Shown: positions 20,251 to 30,979 of the stretch, in pieces | Layout: every line of letters begins with the position of its first letter | How positions within the stretch are numbered: position 1 is the first letter of the stretch | The notes under the pieces: model-generated | What the model was told of the DNA's origin: nothing | Database searches by the model: none | What the model saw: only the letters and a program-made list of their open reading frames with translations | Assembly (NCBI RefSeq): GCF_002865545.1 | Contig: NZ_CP025543.1 | Location: 434,001 to 498,000 of the forward strand | Reading direction: 5' to 3' | DNA length: 64,000 nucleotides | From: Spiroplasma monobiae MQ-1 | Lineage (GTDB): Bacteria; Bacillota_I; Bacilli_A; Mycoplasmatales; Mycoplasmataceae | Position numbers and translations under genes: made by a program

Positions 20251-22218
20251 ATGAATAAGAACAACAAAAATTTAAATGCTTTAAGAATGTTAGGAATTGA
20301 AGCTGTTAACAAAGCTAATTCAGGCCACCCTGGAATAGTTTTAGGAGCAAGTCCAATAGTATTTACACTTTTTACTAAGTTAATGAACTTAAATCCAAAA
20401 AATCCATCTTGATTTAATAGAGATAGATTTGTTTTAAGTGCAGGACATGGTAGTGCACTTTTATATAGTGCTTTACACTTATCTGGTTTTGATCTTTCAA
20501 TAGAAGATATGAAAAAATTTAGACAATTAAACTCAAAAACACCAGGGCACCCAGAATTTGGTCACACACAAGGTGTTGAAGCAACAACTGGACCTTTAGG
20601 TCAAGGTTTTGCTATGGGGGTAGGTATGGCACTTGCTGAAAGTCATTTAGCAGGTAAATACAATACTGAAGAATTTGAAATTGTAGATCACTTTACATAT
20701 GTGTTGTGTGGAGATGGAGATTTACAAGAAGGTGTTTGTCAAGAAGCAATAAGTTTTGCTGGAAGATATAAACTAAATAAATTAATAGTTTTGCATGATT
20801 CAAATGATATTCAATTAGATGCTCCAGTTAATGTTGCACAAAGCGAAGACATTCAAGCTAAATTTAAAGCTGCTGGATGAAACACATTATTAGTAACCAA
20901 TGGTGAAGATTTAGATGAAATTGAAAAAGCTATTCATACAGCTCAAAATAGTGATAAACCAACTTATATTGAAGTAAAAACAATTATTGGTATTGGAGCA
21001 ACTAACCAAGGAACTACAAAGGTTCATGGAGCTCCTTTGGGAAATGATATTTCGGCTGTAAAAGAATACTTCAACTGAACCGAAGAAGAATTTACAATTC
21101 CAAGTGATGTTTATGAATTTTGAAAAGTAAATGTTTCAAATAGAGGATTTGCTCAAAACGATCAATGAAATAAAATGTTTGAACTTTATGAAAAAGAAAA
21201 TCCAGAACTTGCAAAACAATTGTTAAATTCTATTAATAAAGAATGAAATATTGATTTAAAAGAGTTAGAAACTTTAAATAAAGGCACAGAACAAGCAACA
21301 AGAGTAAGCAGTGGAGAAGTTTTCAACTTATTGAGTAAAAACATTCCTGCAATCATTGGTGGAAGTGCTGACTTATGTGAGTCAACAAAAATCAAAGGTG
21401 CTGATGGAAATTATGACTTTGATAATACTCAAGCAAGAAATATTATGTATGGAGTTAGAGAATTTGCTATGAGTGCAATAAATAATGGTATTGCACTTCA
21501 CGGAGGGTTACTTCCAGTTGCATCAGGATTCTTTGTGTTTGCTGATTACTTAAAACCAGCTTTAAGAATGAGTGCAATAATGAACTTACAAACTCTAAGT
21601 GTATTCACTCATGATTCAGTTGCAGTTGGAGAAGATGGTCCAACTCACCAACCAATTGAACAACTTTCAATGTTAAGAAGTATTCCTAACATGAGTGTTT
21701 ATAGACCTTGTGATATGGCAGAAACAATTGCAAGTTACTACAATGCATTAAATGATAAAAAACATCCAAGTGCAATTATAGCAACTCGTCAAAATTTAAA
21801 AGAATTAGACCACTCAAAAAACATTGTTGATGATGTTAAAAAGGGAGCTTATTTAATAAGCGAAACAAAAGAAGCTAATATAACATTAATAGCTACAGGA
21901 AGTGAAGTTTCACTTGCATTAGATGTTAAAACTAATTTAGAAAAAAACGGACAAAAAGTAAACGTTGTTTCAATGCCAAATATGAATTTATTCTTAAAAC
22001 AATCAAAAGAATATCAAGATTCAATAATAAATAAAAACACACAAAGATTTTCTATAGAATTAGGTTCAACTTATGGTTGACATAGATTCTTAGGAGATAA
22101 TGGAAAAGCATTTGGAATTGATACATTTGGTTACTCTGCACCAGCACAAGATGTTATTGAAGAAATCAAATTTACTTCAAATGAAATTTCAAAAGAGATT
22201 TTAACTCAAATCAAATAA
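20251..22218 (+). CDS. tkt: Transketolase
   Basis: 655 residues, full family length. It moves two-carbon ketol units between sugar phosphates using thiamine diphosphate. Features include [11 protein letters not shown], a substrate-site loop with GHGSALLYS, the ThDP motif GDGDLQEG...DSNDI, GPLGQG, and in the PYR domain [19 protein letters not shown] with [11 protein letters not shown] carrying the catalytic Glu. The C-terminal domain includes GSTYGWHRF. In a cell with a reduced pentose pathway it feeds ribose for nucleotides. The UPF0154 gene 49 bp downstream is likely co-transcribed. Confidence 0.95.
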
Positions 22219-22267
22219 TAAAAAATATGTTAATATTAAAAAAGTAATTGTTAAAGGAGAATTTATT

Positions 22268-22489
22268 ATGGAAATTGCATGATGAGGAGCACTGTTAATT
22301 GCAATAGGTGCAGCTGTAGTTGGTGGTATTATTGGTTTTATAATTACAAGAAAAGTTATCCAAAAACAACTAAGAGATAATCCGCCAATTAACGAAAATC
22401 AAATTAGAGCTATGTATAGAAGTATGGGAAGAAAACCAACTGAAACAGATATCAAAAAAACAATGAATGCAGTAAAAAGAGGAAAATAA
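22268..22489 (+). CDS. yneF: UPF0154 (YneF-like) small membrane protein
   Basis: 73 residues: one N-terminal membrane helix (GALLIAIGAAVVGGIIGFII) then a cytoplasmic tail with the family motif NPPINENQIRAMYRSMGRKPTE. Bacillus yneF also lies next to tkt, so the pair is an old linkage. Function unknown. Two TGA Trp codons occur at positions 5-6. GGAG ribosome site. Confidence 0.92.
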
Positions 22490-22532
22490 TTTTTAAAGTA
22501 ATAAATAAAAAAATTTTATTCGACAAAAATTA

Positions 22533-22567
22533 TTTTTTTTTTTTTTTTTACAAATTTCATATATAAT
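22533..22567 (+). promoter_or_regulatory. T17 tract and -10 box upstream of the MBL gene
   Basis: Seventeen consecutive T (22533-22549) end 12 bp before a perfect TATAAT (22562-22567). The position expected for a -35 box lies inside the T tract, so the tract may serve as UP/-35 element or vary by slippage. The ATG is 74 bp further on, giving a long leader. Confidence 0.5.
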
Positions 22568-22641
22568 CATTTAGGAATTTAACAACAACTTATCAACTAT
22601 AAAAGAAATACAGAAAAAATAAATAGGTAGGTGGACATAAC

Positions 22642-23322
22642 ATGATACAAGTATTCACTTGTGATGAATTTAAAAGAGTAAATGCATTCTTAATGCATAA
22701 TAAAGACAAAAAAGCTATCTTGTTTGATACAGGATACTTTGCATATAAAGATATAATTAAATTTGTAGAAGAAAATCAAATTCAAATTACAGATATTTTT
22801 ATAACACATGGACACTTCGCTCATTTCTATGGAATAAATGAGATATGTAAAAGTCAAAACAATCCTAATGTTTTTGTGGGAAAAGAGGATTTATTAAATC
22901 TATTTGATCCAACAAAAAACATGAGCGACTTTTTTGAAGGTGTTGAAAAATATATAGCAAGCCCAATAAAAAATTTAAAAGTTATTTCAGCAGAAACAAC
23001 TGTTGAGCTAAATGGATATAATGTAAATATTTATAAGAAAGATTCTCATACTGAGGGTTCATTGATGTTTTCAATCCCTGAGAGAAAACTAATCTTTACA
23101 GGAGATTTTATTCTGAAAGATGAAAGTTATTTAATTGATGGAATTATGCAATTACAAGATGAGAAAGAAAAAAATGCTAAGCAAATATTTAATTGATTAA
23201 TTAGCAGTTTTGATGAAGATTATTCTATTTTTTCAGGACACTATCATTTTGGTTTCAAAATCAAAAATATTCTTGAAGACAAAGAAGCTGAATTATTAAG
23301 AAAATATATTGAAAAAAAATAG
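22642..23322 (+). CDS. MBL-fold hydrolase-like protein with altered metal site
   Basis: 226 residues with metallo-beta-lactamase fold order: ILFDTGY, THGHFAHFYG (usual THxHxDH), a late His in KDSHTEGSLMF, FTGDFIL, and the final His in FSGHYHFG, as in glyoxalase II and related hydrolases. The Asp of the HxHxDH motif, a ligand of the second metal, is Ala60. It may hold a single metal or be inactive. The start ATG at 22642 follows GTAGGTGG. Monocistronic, with a terminator at 23333. Confidence 0.82.
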
Positions 23323-23332
23323 GCTATAAATT

Positions 23333-23358
23333 AAAAACTCTCTTATGGGAGTTTTTTT
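23333..23358 (+). terminator. Rho-independent terminator of the MBL gene
   Basis: Stem AAAACTC / GAGTTTT followed by T. Confidence 0.75.
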
Positions 23359-23380
23359 AATAAAATTTATTTTCATGAAA

Positions 23381-23417
23381 AATAAAAGCACTACTCATTT
23401 GCAGTGCTTTTATTTTT
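23381..23417. terminator. Terminator at the end of plsY
   Basis: Stem AATAAAAGCACT / AGTGCTTTTATT with a 10-nt loop, flanked by A and T runs. The plsY stop codon lies in the loop side, so it mainly serves the - strand but could act both ways. Confidence 0.8.
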
Positions 23418-24230
23418 ATTATTTTCTTTTTTAGTTTTTTCTGTTTTAGCTGTTTTTACTTTAGTTTCACTTTTAGATTTTCTTTCTTTTAAGAAGGCTG
23501 GTTCAGTACCCTTTATTAAACGTTGAATGTTTTGTCAGTGTCTTGCCAATAATATAATCATAGAAATTGTTGTTATTAAATTAATAATTAGGAAACTATC
23601 GAAAACTCCCGATTCATTTATAGTGTGGTATTTATTAAATCAAACAGCAGAGTAACTTCCAGTTGCATAAATTGTTGCAAACCCAGATCCATCAATATCA
23701 AATGAACTTAATCCCGAAATTTGAGGAACTCACATTAATATTGCTGTAACTATTGCAGCAAAGATTGACCCAATACTTACTTTTCTTGTAACAAGAACAA
23801 GTGTTAGTCAAGTTGCAAACATTACAAGTCCCATTAAGTAATTTATTGTAAACATTAAACCAATGAAACAACTAACAGCTTTTCCGCCTTTGAATTTGTA
23901 GTATATTGGTCAACAGTGACCAATTAGTGCAAATAATCCAGGAACCAATAATAATGTTCCTTGGAAAATAGGGGTAGGTATTTGACTTAACCCTAAAGCT
24001 ATAGAACTTGCTAGAATAATTTTTAAGGCATCAAATATCATGATAGCAACCCCTCATTTTTTACCTATTATTCTACTTGCGTTTGTTGCTCCAGCATTTT
24101 TACTTCCTTCATCTCTTACATCTTTTTTTGTTTTTAATTTAACAATTGTAATTGAGAAAGAAAAACTACCTATTAAGTAAGCTATAACAGAAGCAATTGC
24201 CGTTCCAGCCAACATCTCTCATCAGTTCAT
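23391..24230 (-). CDS. plsY: Glycerol-3-phosphate acyltransferase PlsY
   Basis: Polytopic membrane enzyme that acylates glycerol-3-phosphate with acyl phosphate, the first step of phospholipid synthesis. 279 residues. Catalytic motif 1 is DEGSKNAGATNASR, motif 2 GHCWPIYYKFKGGKAV (usual FKGGKG), motif 3 includes KVSIGSI. A large insertion (about 165-210) and a Lys-rich C-terminal tail of about 35 residues exceed the usual 200 aa. Start MNWWEML has two TGA Trp codons; several more fragment the gene in standard-code translation. Divergent from the 24360 gene. Confidence 0.92.
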
Positions 24231-24359
24231 ATCTTAGTACTCCTTTGTTTAAAACACATTAATAATCATACTATAAAGTTGTAGCAATATGCAAGAAAAT
24301 AGGTTAAAATAAATTAATAACACTTCGTGAAAAGTCAATTATAATGGGGGTTTTTAACA

Positions 24360-25043
24360 ATGAAACTAATTGAGAAAATAAATTTGAAAAAAATAATATT
24401 CAGTTTATATAAGAAAGACTTAAGTGGATTAATTAATAATAATGAATTTAAATTGGATAATGATCAAAAAGATGAATTAATTGCTTTAGGTCAAACTGAT
24501 GAATGCAAAACTTTATTTGAAGGTATTAATAACTTTTTTGAAAAAAACATAAACAGTGAACAATTGGAATTAAGTCTTATGCTAACATTGATCTTACAAA
24601 GATACAATTACTTTTATAAGACAGAAATACTTTGAAACGAATATTGTAGTAAATATGAAAACTTAGTTGAAAAAGATCCGGGACAGTTCTTTTTAACTTA
24701 TATAAGTGATTTTTTTGATGCTCAAATCAATTTGTATAATAAAAGTTATTCAGATATAGTTGAAGATTTTAATATAGAAAAATGAAATGAAAAATTTTCA
24801 AAAGATATTAATAAACTTGTTAATAACATTGATAATTCAAAAGATTTTCAAGATAAGCTACAAAATTGTGAAAAAATGATATTCTTCTTACAAGATACCA
24901 AGAATATTTACTCGAGTTTAGAATCTGTTGGGGTCGAAAATGAAAAGCAACAATTTTTAGCTCACACTAATGAATTAAAAATAATATTTCAATCATTAAA
25001 TCACTTAGTAAATGAAATATTAAAACAGTTAATAGCTGTTTAA
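24360..25043 (+). CDS. Hypothetical helical protein
   Basis: 227 residues, acidic and helical, no signal or membrane segment, not recognised. GGGGG 9 nt before ATG is the ribosome site, and TATAAT at 24340-24345 lies directly upstream of it, so the leader is either very short or the true promoter is elsewhere. The next gene begins 13 bp after its stop. Confidence 0.75.
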
Positions 25044-25056
25044 AAGAGGTAATGAT

Positions 25057-25350
25057 ATGTTTGAAAAATATGCAAAAATGTCTAAAAATGAATTAGAAAA
25101 AGAACTTTTAAGAATTGAAGATAGTTACAAAGAGCTTTTAAATGAGGAAAAGAAAATAGATAGAAAAATAAAAAGAAACCTATGATTGTGATTTATTTTT
25201 CCATTCTTTGGTTTGTTTATCTATGGTATTCATTTGAAAAAAAGAAGAGAAAGCGATAAAAATTATTACACAATCAAAGCAAAGAAAAAAGATCTTATTT
25301 ATGTTGAATTAGAAATTCAGTTCTTAAAATCAAAAATAGAAAAAATGTAA
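25057..25350 (+). CDS. Small membrane protein with coiled-coil flanks
   Basis: 97 residues. A Glu/Lys-rich helix (1-40) precedes one membrane hairpin or helix (NLWLWFIFPFFGLFIYGIHL), followed by another charged helix. GAGG ribosome site. Probably an operon with the upstream gene. Function unknown. Confidence 0.78.
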
Positions 25351-25443
25351 TATTAATTGCATTTTTTTTGACCATAAATAGAGGGTCAACTCACATCAGA
25401 AACTTGTCAAAAATATGATAAAATATTTAAAAGGTGCAGAAAT

Positions 25444-25728
25444 ATGAAGAAAAGTTTATTAAGTTTAAATGAAAATTTAGAACATCAAGTTGATTATATT
25501 TACTATAATCAAAGTCTTGATATGTGTGTGCACAAAACTATAGCTATGGATTCAAGAGATAATAAATTCAAATGCATTGATTGTTTTGTTATTTTTGCTA
25601 TTAAAACTAAAAAGCAAGTATTAAGTTTTAATAAAAGATTAATCAAAGAATTTAATTTTGAAAAAGCAGAAATTACTTTGAAAAAGAAAATTAAAAAACA
25701 AAGACTTGAGGAAGACGATGAAGAATAA
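25444..25728 (+). CDS. Hypothetical protein upstream of ribF
   Basis: 94 residues, basic C-terminal helix (KKKIKKQRLEEDDEE), three Cys in the middle (MCVHKT, KCIDCF) resembling a partial zinc site. It overlaps the ribF-like gene by 11 nt. No family recognised. Upstream is the weak inverted repeat TTGACC/GGTCAA (25368-25389). Confidence 0.72.
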   Translation: MKKSLLSLNENLEHQVDYIYYNQSLDMCVHKTIAMDSRDNKFKCIDCFVIFAIKTKKQVLSFNKRLIKEFNFEKAEITLKKKIKKQRLEEDDEE

Positions 25729-26605
25729 TACATTAACTTTTTTCTATAACAATATGACCATGATAATGATGAATCTAGAAGATTCTGTGGGGCTAATTGC
25801 TGATTTTGAAAATTGAAGTCAAAAAGAAGATAAGCAAATTGAAAAGTTAAAAACTTTATCAAAAGAAAGCAATCTAAGTTCAACTTTATTTGTTGTTACA
25901 AGCAGAGAAATGAATTACGGACTTTGAAATGCTCAAAATATAATAAAAAAAGCAGAACAAAACAATATTGACTATGTCATCTTTTATCACACAAATGCAA
26001 TGATGAATCAAATGACAGATGAAGCTTTATTTAAAAACATCGAAGACTTCTTGAGTATTAGAAAAATGATTGTTACAAAAGACTATATTGATTCTAATTA
26101 TTCAAAATTTTCAACAAAATTTATAGAAGATAACTGAAAAGAAAATTCAATCGTTATAGATTCAATAACAACAAATGATTTAGAACAAAACTTGAACTTA
26201 TTGAAAGAAAGTAATTTTAAAGAATTTGAAAAAATAAATGGTTTATCTTACAAATTTGATGCACGTGTCAGCGAAGGAAAAAAACTTGGAAGAACAATAG
26301 GTTTCCCAACAATTAATTTAATAACAGAAGAAAGAATAGTTTTAAAAGATGGCGTTTATGCTTGTGAAGTTTACATTGATCACTTAAAAGAAACTTTCTT
26401 AGGAGCAGGATGTTATTGAAAAAATGAACTCAATCAAGATGTTTTTGAAATATTCTTAATAGATTTTGATCAAGAAATTTATGGATGAAAAGTATCTGTA
26501 AAACCACTTGAAAAATTAAGAGAAAACATAAAAGTTAATGGTTTAGATAAATTAAAAGAATTATTAGCAAATGATGTAAGACAAACTTTAAAATATAAGA
26601 TTTAA
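25718..26605 (+). CDS. ribF: RibF-like riboflavin kinase with degenerate FAD synthetase domain
   Basis: 295 residues. The C-terminal riboflavin kinase domain is good: GRTIGFPTINL (191-201), DGVYACEVYI, and the catalytic Glu context FEIFLIDFDQEIYGWKV. It makes FMN from riboflavin and ATP. The N-terminal half has the right length for the FMN adenylyltransferase domain (IEKLKTLSKESNLSSTLFVVT matches the helix-strand after the active site), but the GxFDGxHxGH motif is absent: the place reads LIADFENWSQKEDKQ. FAD formation by this protein is therefore doubtful. The start ATG overlaps the upstream ORF. Confidence 0.8.
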
Positions 26606-26635
26606 AAACAACATAAAAATTTATGTTGTTTTTTT
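26604..26635 (+). terminator. Rho-independent terminator
   Basis: Stem AAAACAACATAAA / TTTATGTTGTTTT with a 3-nt loop and a T tract. Confidence 0.9.
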
Positions 26636-26669
26636 ATGCTAAAATACAAGTGAAAAGAGTGAGGTTATT

Positions 26670-27575
26670 ATGGAAAAACCAAAATTTTATTTAGGAAGTC
26701 ACGTTGGTATGAATTCTGCAAATGATTATTTAATAGGAAGTGCACAAGAAGCTATTAATAATGGAGCAAATACCTTGATGTTCTTTACAGGTGCTCCACA
26801 AAACACAAGAAGAACCGAAACAAGTAGATTAAACATAGATAAATTTAAATCAATGCTAATAGAAAATGAAATAGATATAAATAAAGTTATTTGTCATGGA
26901 CCCTACACAATAAACCTTGCAAATACAGTTAAACAAGAAACTTTTGATCTTGGTGTAAGACTTTTAAAAGAAGAATTATTAAGACTTGAAGAAATTGGAG
27001 TGCACACTGTAGTATTGCACCCAGGGGCGGCTGTGGGGGCACCTAGAGAGCTTGCTTTAAAAAGTATTGCAAAAGGACTTAATATGGTTTACAAAGAGCT
27101 TCCTAACACGCCCGTGAGAGTTGCTTTAGAGACAATGTCAGGAAAAGGTACTGAGGTTTGTATAACTTTTGAAGAAATAAAAACAGTACTTGATTTAGTG
27201 GAAGCAAAAGATAAAGTAGGGGTTTGTTTTGATACTTGTCATATGCACGATTCTGGCTATGATGTAAAAAACAACTTTGAAAAAGTTGTAGAAGAATTCG
27301 ATAAAGTGGTCGGTTTAGATAAATTAATGGCAATACACTTAAATGATAGTAAAAATCCAATTTCTAACCACAAAGATCGTCATGAAAACATTGGTTATGG
27401 TTATATTGGTTTTGAAGCACTTGCAAATGTTGTTCATAACCCTTTATTTAAAGATTTGCCAATAATTTTAGAAACACCATATATCGATGGAAAACTAAGT
27501 CCTTATAAAGTTGAAATTGAAATGATTAAAAATAATAAGTTTACAAATCCTTTCAAAGATAAAGAATTAATATAA
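26670..27575 (+). CDS. nfo: Endonuclease IV
   Basis: AP endonuclease of base-excision repair, 301 residues. The TIM-barrel zinc ligands are all visible: GSHVGM, CHGPY, VLHPGA, LETMSG, FDTCHMHDSGYD, HLNDSK, DRHENIGYG and ILETPY. GAGG ribosome site. Monocistronic between two terminators. Confidence 0.96.
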   Translation: MEKPKFYLGSHVGMNSANDYLIGSAQEAINNGANTLMFFTGAPQNTRRTETSRLNIDKFKSMLIENEIDINKVICHGPYTINLANTVKQETFDLGVRLLKEELLRLEEIGVHTVVLHPGAAVGAPRELALKSIAKGLNMVYKELPNTPVRVALETMSGKGTEVCITFEEIKTVLDLVEAKDKVGVCFDTCHMHDSGYDVKNNFEKVVEEFDKVVGLDKLMAIHLNDSKNPISNHKDRHENIGYGYIGFEALANVVHNPLFKDLPIILETPYIDGKLSPYKVEIEMIKNNKFTNPFKDKELI

Positions 27576-27598
27576 AAAACTGCTAAATAGCAGTTTTT
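27575..27598. terminator. Bidirectional terminator
   Basis: Perfect stem AAAAACTGCTA / TAGCAGTTTTT with a 2-nt loop. The stop codon of the - strand gene lies in its T tract. Confidence 0.88.
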
Positions 27599-28022
27599 AT
27601 TTATTATATAAATCCAATCTCAATCTTAAAACTTTATCTAAAACTCTGATGTTTTTGTCTATTTCTTTAATGTTTTCTCTATAGTTTGCTTGCATGTATT
27701 CATCTTGTATATCTATCAATATTGAAATTTGAGTTAAAAGTTCCACTCAAATAGCTTCATTTTCAATATATTGCTCCATTTCATTTAAGTCAATATTTGA
27801 ATCATTAAGAATCGTTTCTAATTTAAACTTGTATTTTTTAATACAAAATTGATCAAACAAGTCTATTATCTTTTGATCTTCATACATCTTATTAAAGTTC
27901 ATTAAAACCTTTAAACACATATCATTAATTTCTTTATTTGTCACTTCTGGTCTTTGGTTATCTCCTAAAAGGTGAAACAACGTTTTCATATTGACTCCAT
28001 CATCAAAAAAATCATCTTTCAT
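27597..28022 (-). CDS. Hypothetical helical protein
   Basis: 141 residues, acidic, all-helical, cytoplasmic. Start MKDDFFDDGVNMKTLFHLL follows AGGAGAA. One TGA Trp joins the two halves. A C-terminal heptad-like stretch (NIKEIDKNIRVLDKVLRL) may form a coiled coil. No family recognised. Confidence 0.78.
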
Positions 28023-28087
28023 AGGTAAAATTTCTCCTTACATTAATAATATATTAATGTAAAATAATAGAGAATTAAGGTGAAAAG

Positions 28088-29008
28088 ATGAAAAAATTAC
28101 TTACAATATTAACTGGACTTTCAGTTACTATTACTCCAGCAACACAAATAGTTAGCTGTAAAATTACTGTTGATAATACATATAGAAATCCTTCTGATAT
28201 ACAGAAGTTTTGAAATCATAAGATGTTTAGCACAATAAGTGTTGATCCAAAAACAATAGACATTTTAAGTTTTGAAAATGATTTAAAGGCATTAATTTCA
28301 AATAATTTTAAAAACCAAAATGAAGTAAATGAAATACTTGGATTAAATTTACCTTGAAAAAGCGATGATCAATCAACAAGAGATGGTGAAAAAATTATTT
28401 TTGAATATTATTCATCTCAAAGCGGTCAAGCAAGCACAAAAATTAATGACTTAAGCGACTATCTAACAAGTAATTTAAACGAAAAAAACCCAGCAACAAC
28501 AATTTATTTCAAATATAAAATAGGTGAAGAAGCATTGAATGGAAGCGCTTTAAAACTAAATGTTACAACTTCACCTAAAATGGCCAAAGGAGTATTTAGT
28601 GGGGTTGAATTGTCCAAAGAAACTTTAAGGGTTAGTCCAATATATTCAAATGATTTGAAAATAAGAATTGGTTCTAATAAATCGGTTGATCGTGATTTTT
28701 TAGAAAAAAATTCAGATGTAACAATACAATTACTAAAAGGCATTTTAAATACAATAAAGATGGAAACAGGAACAACTCTTTTAAATGATTTACAATGAGT
28801 TAAAAACCAAAATCCTCATTCACAAAATGAAATACCATATTTATGAAAATTAATAACTCCAGAAGAACAGATGTATAAATTATTAATGAATGAAAGTAAT
28901 GAATCATTGGTTAATTTTGTTAATAAAGTGGTTATTGAAAATGGAACATCGAATGACTTAAATTCATTTTTAGGATTATCAAATGATATTAGATTTCAAT
29001 TAGGTTAA
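28088..29008 (+). CDS. Lipoprotein
   Basis: 306 residues; signal MKKLLTILTGLSVTITPATQIVSCK with lipidated Cys24. The mature part is Asn/Lys/Ser-rich and not recognised. Start follows AAGGTG. nusB lies 43 bp downstream without a visible terminator, so some read-through is possible. Confidence 0.83.
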
Positions 29009-29051
29009 ATAGATCTTTAAAAATTAAATAAACGAAAGGCGAAAGAAGATA

Positions 29052-29462
29052 ATGGAAAAAAAAATAAGCGAACTAAAAAATAGAAGAAGAAAAGCGATTC
29101 AAATCTTATATCGTCTTTTTTTATTGGATGAAAACACAAACAAAATAAAACAAGAAGTATTAGATGGTTTTCAATTAGAAACGTTTGATGAAGAATTAAA
29201 TGATTATATTTTGGATTTATTAGAAAATACAGAAGAATATAAAGATATTATTTCTGAATTACTTCCTGAAACATGAAATTGAACTAGATTGCCAAAAGTA
29301 ATTCAATCAATTCTAATTAATGCAATATATGAAATTAGAAAAGAAATTACGCCAAAAGCTGTAGTGATAAACGAGAGTATAGAATTAACAAGAGAATATT
29401 TACCAAGTTTTGAAACTAGTTTCGTAAACGGATTATTAGATAATGTGAAAATAGAAAACTAA
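29052..29462 (+). CDS. nusB: Transcription antitermination factor NusB
   Basis: 136 residues, all-helical NusB fold. It starts with KNRRRKAIQILYRLFL (usual RRRAREAALQALYQ) and ends with AVVINESIELTREYLPSFETSFVNGLLDNV, the family C-terminal signature. It binds boxA RNA with NusE in rRNA antitermination. First gene of a cluster that in Bacillus runs nusB-folD-xseA-xseB-ispA-dxs-tlyA. Confidence 0.93.
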
Positions 29463-29475
29463 GGGGATTAAAAAA

Positions 29476-30951
29476 ATGAGTATATCAAACTTTACAAATT
29501 TTAAAAGTGAACTTAAAGATCATTTACAGTCATTAAAAAGTGAAATAAAAGTTTTAGTTTATAAGGAATTTAGAAATTATATTTTTAAAACAAAATTAAA
29601 TGCACAACAGGAATTTTCAAAAAGTTTTTTAACTAAAGCTTTTTGTGAACTTGCTACATATTGTTACTTACAAAACTTTAATGCTAAACTTTTTAATTCA
29701 AAAAACTATAGTTTAATAAAAGATTATTTAAAAAATTCTGAAGACCAATTTATAAACAAGGATTTTAAAAAAGTTGTAATAGTAAGTGCAAGTAAGTTAT
29801 CAAAAGATAATGCTGAATTAAATCAATTTATAAATACTTTAACAAACAAATTAAAGGTTAATGTATCAATTAGAAATTTAGATTGATACAACAATGAACA
29901 TTTCTTAAGAGAAGTTAAATTAGATAAAAAAGTAAGTGAGTATCAAGAAGAATTATTCAAAATGATGAAAACTTATGACAAAGAACTATTTGATTTAATC
30001 AGTGAAGAAAAGTTCAGATCAACTAGATTAAGTTTTAAAGAAGATTGAAATGTATTTTTAGAAAAAAAAGTTGCATATAGTTTAGAAAAATTTATTTTTA
30101 CACCGATTAATTATGATGAAGATAACTATGACAAAAAAATGAACAAGTTATCTGAATTAGTTGCTCATGATACAATTTTTATATTTGTAAACAACATTGA
30201 AGTTGAATCAAAATATAAAACAACTTTATTAAATGACTTAAGTTTCTTTTCAGACATAATTAAGTTTGATAGTCCAATTTTTACAATTGATAACAATGAT
30301 TTTTTTAGTTTATTAAACCCATTATCTTTAAGTAACTTTAGAAATTTTCATGACTTAGCAAGTTTCTTAATTGAAAAACCAGCTAGATCAAATTCAAAAA
30401 ATTTAACAGTTGATAATTCAAAATCAGATGATACATTGAATTGATATTGAAATAAAATATTGGATGACGATAATAAACAAGAAGAGATGAAAGAAATCTT
30501 GGGAGAAGAAAAAGATTTAGAGAAGACAGTTACTTTTAATGATCATTCAAATTTAGACGAAATCCTTAAAGAACATAATTCACACGAATTAACAAAAGAC
30601 TTTGAAAATCTTTTAGCAGAAATAACTCAAGAGCATAAGTTATTAGACCTCGAAACTTCTAAGAAAGCAAGTAAAGAGTTTGAAAGATTCATTGCATTAT
30701 TTGATAAAGAAATAAATAGTGTGGAATTATCTTCGAGCGACTTTGATAAAGACAAATATTTATATTTCAGAGATGCAATTAATCAAAAAAATATCGAAGA
30801 GGTTATGGATTTCTTATCAAATAAAATTGATAGCTTAACTGAAATGTTACAAAATAAAAAAATGTCAAAACAAGATGCAATGAACTATTACACATTGTAT
30901 ATTAAAATAAAAAGTTGTCTAAACGAGATTGATTTCTTAAGAATTAAATAA
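29476..30951 (+). CDS. Large hypothetical protein between nusB and xseA
   Basis: 491 residues, charged, soluble. Residues 1-330 alternate helices and strands (KKVVIVSASKLSKDNAELNQF, DTIFIFVNNIEVESK) and the rest is a strongly acidic helical region with likely coiled coil (EEMKEILGEEKDLEKTV, ITQEHKLLDLETSKKASKEF). It occupies the place of folD. I do not recognise a family. GGGG ribosome site, 13 bp after nusB. Confidence 0.82.
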
Positions 30952-30979
30952 TTTTCTTTATGAAAAAGAGGTGATTAAT

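Noticed and set aside
25368-25389. Inverted repeat TTGACC/GGTCAA before the ribF operon as a riboswitch or operator
   Set aside because: Arms of only 6 bp and none of the conserved FMN-riboswitch segments; likely chance in this sequence.
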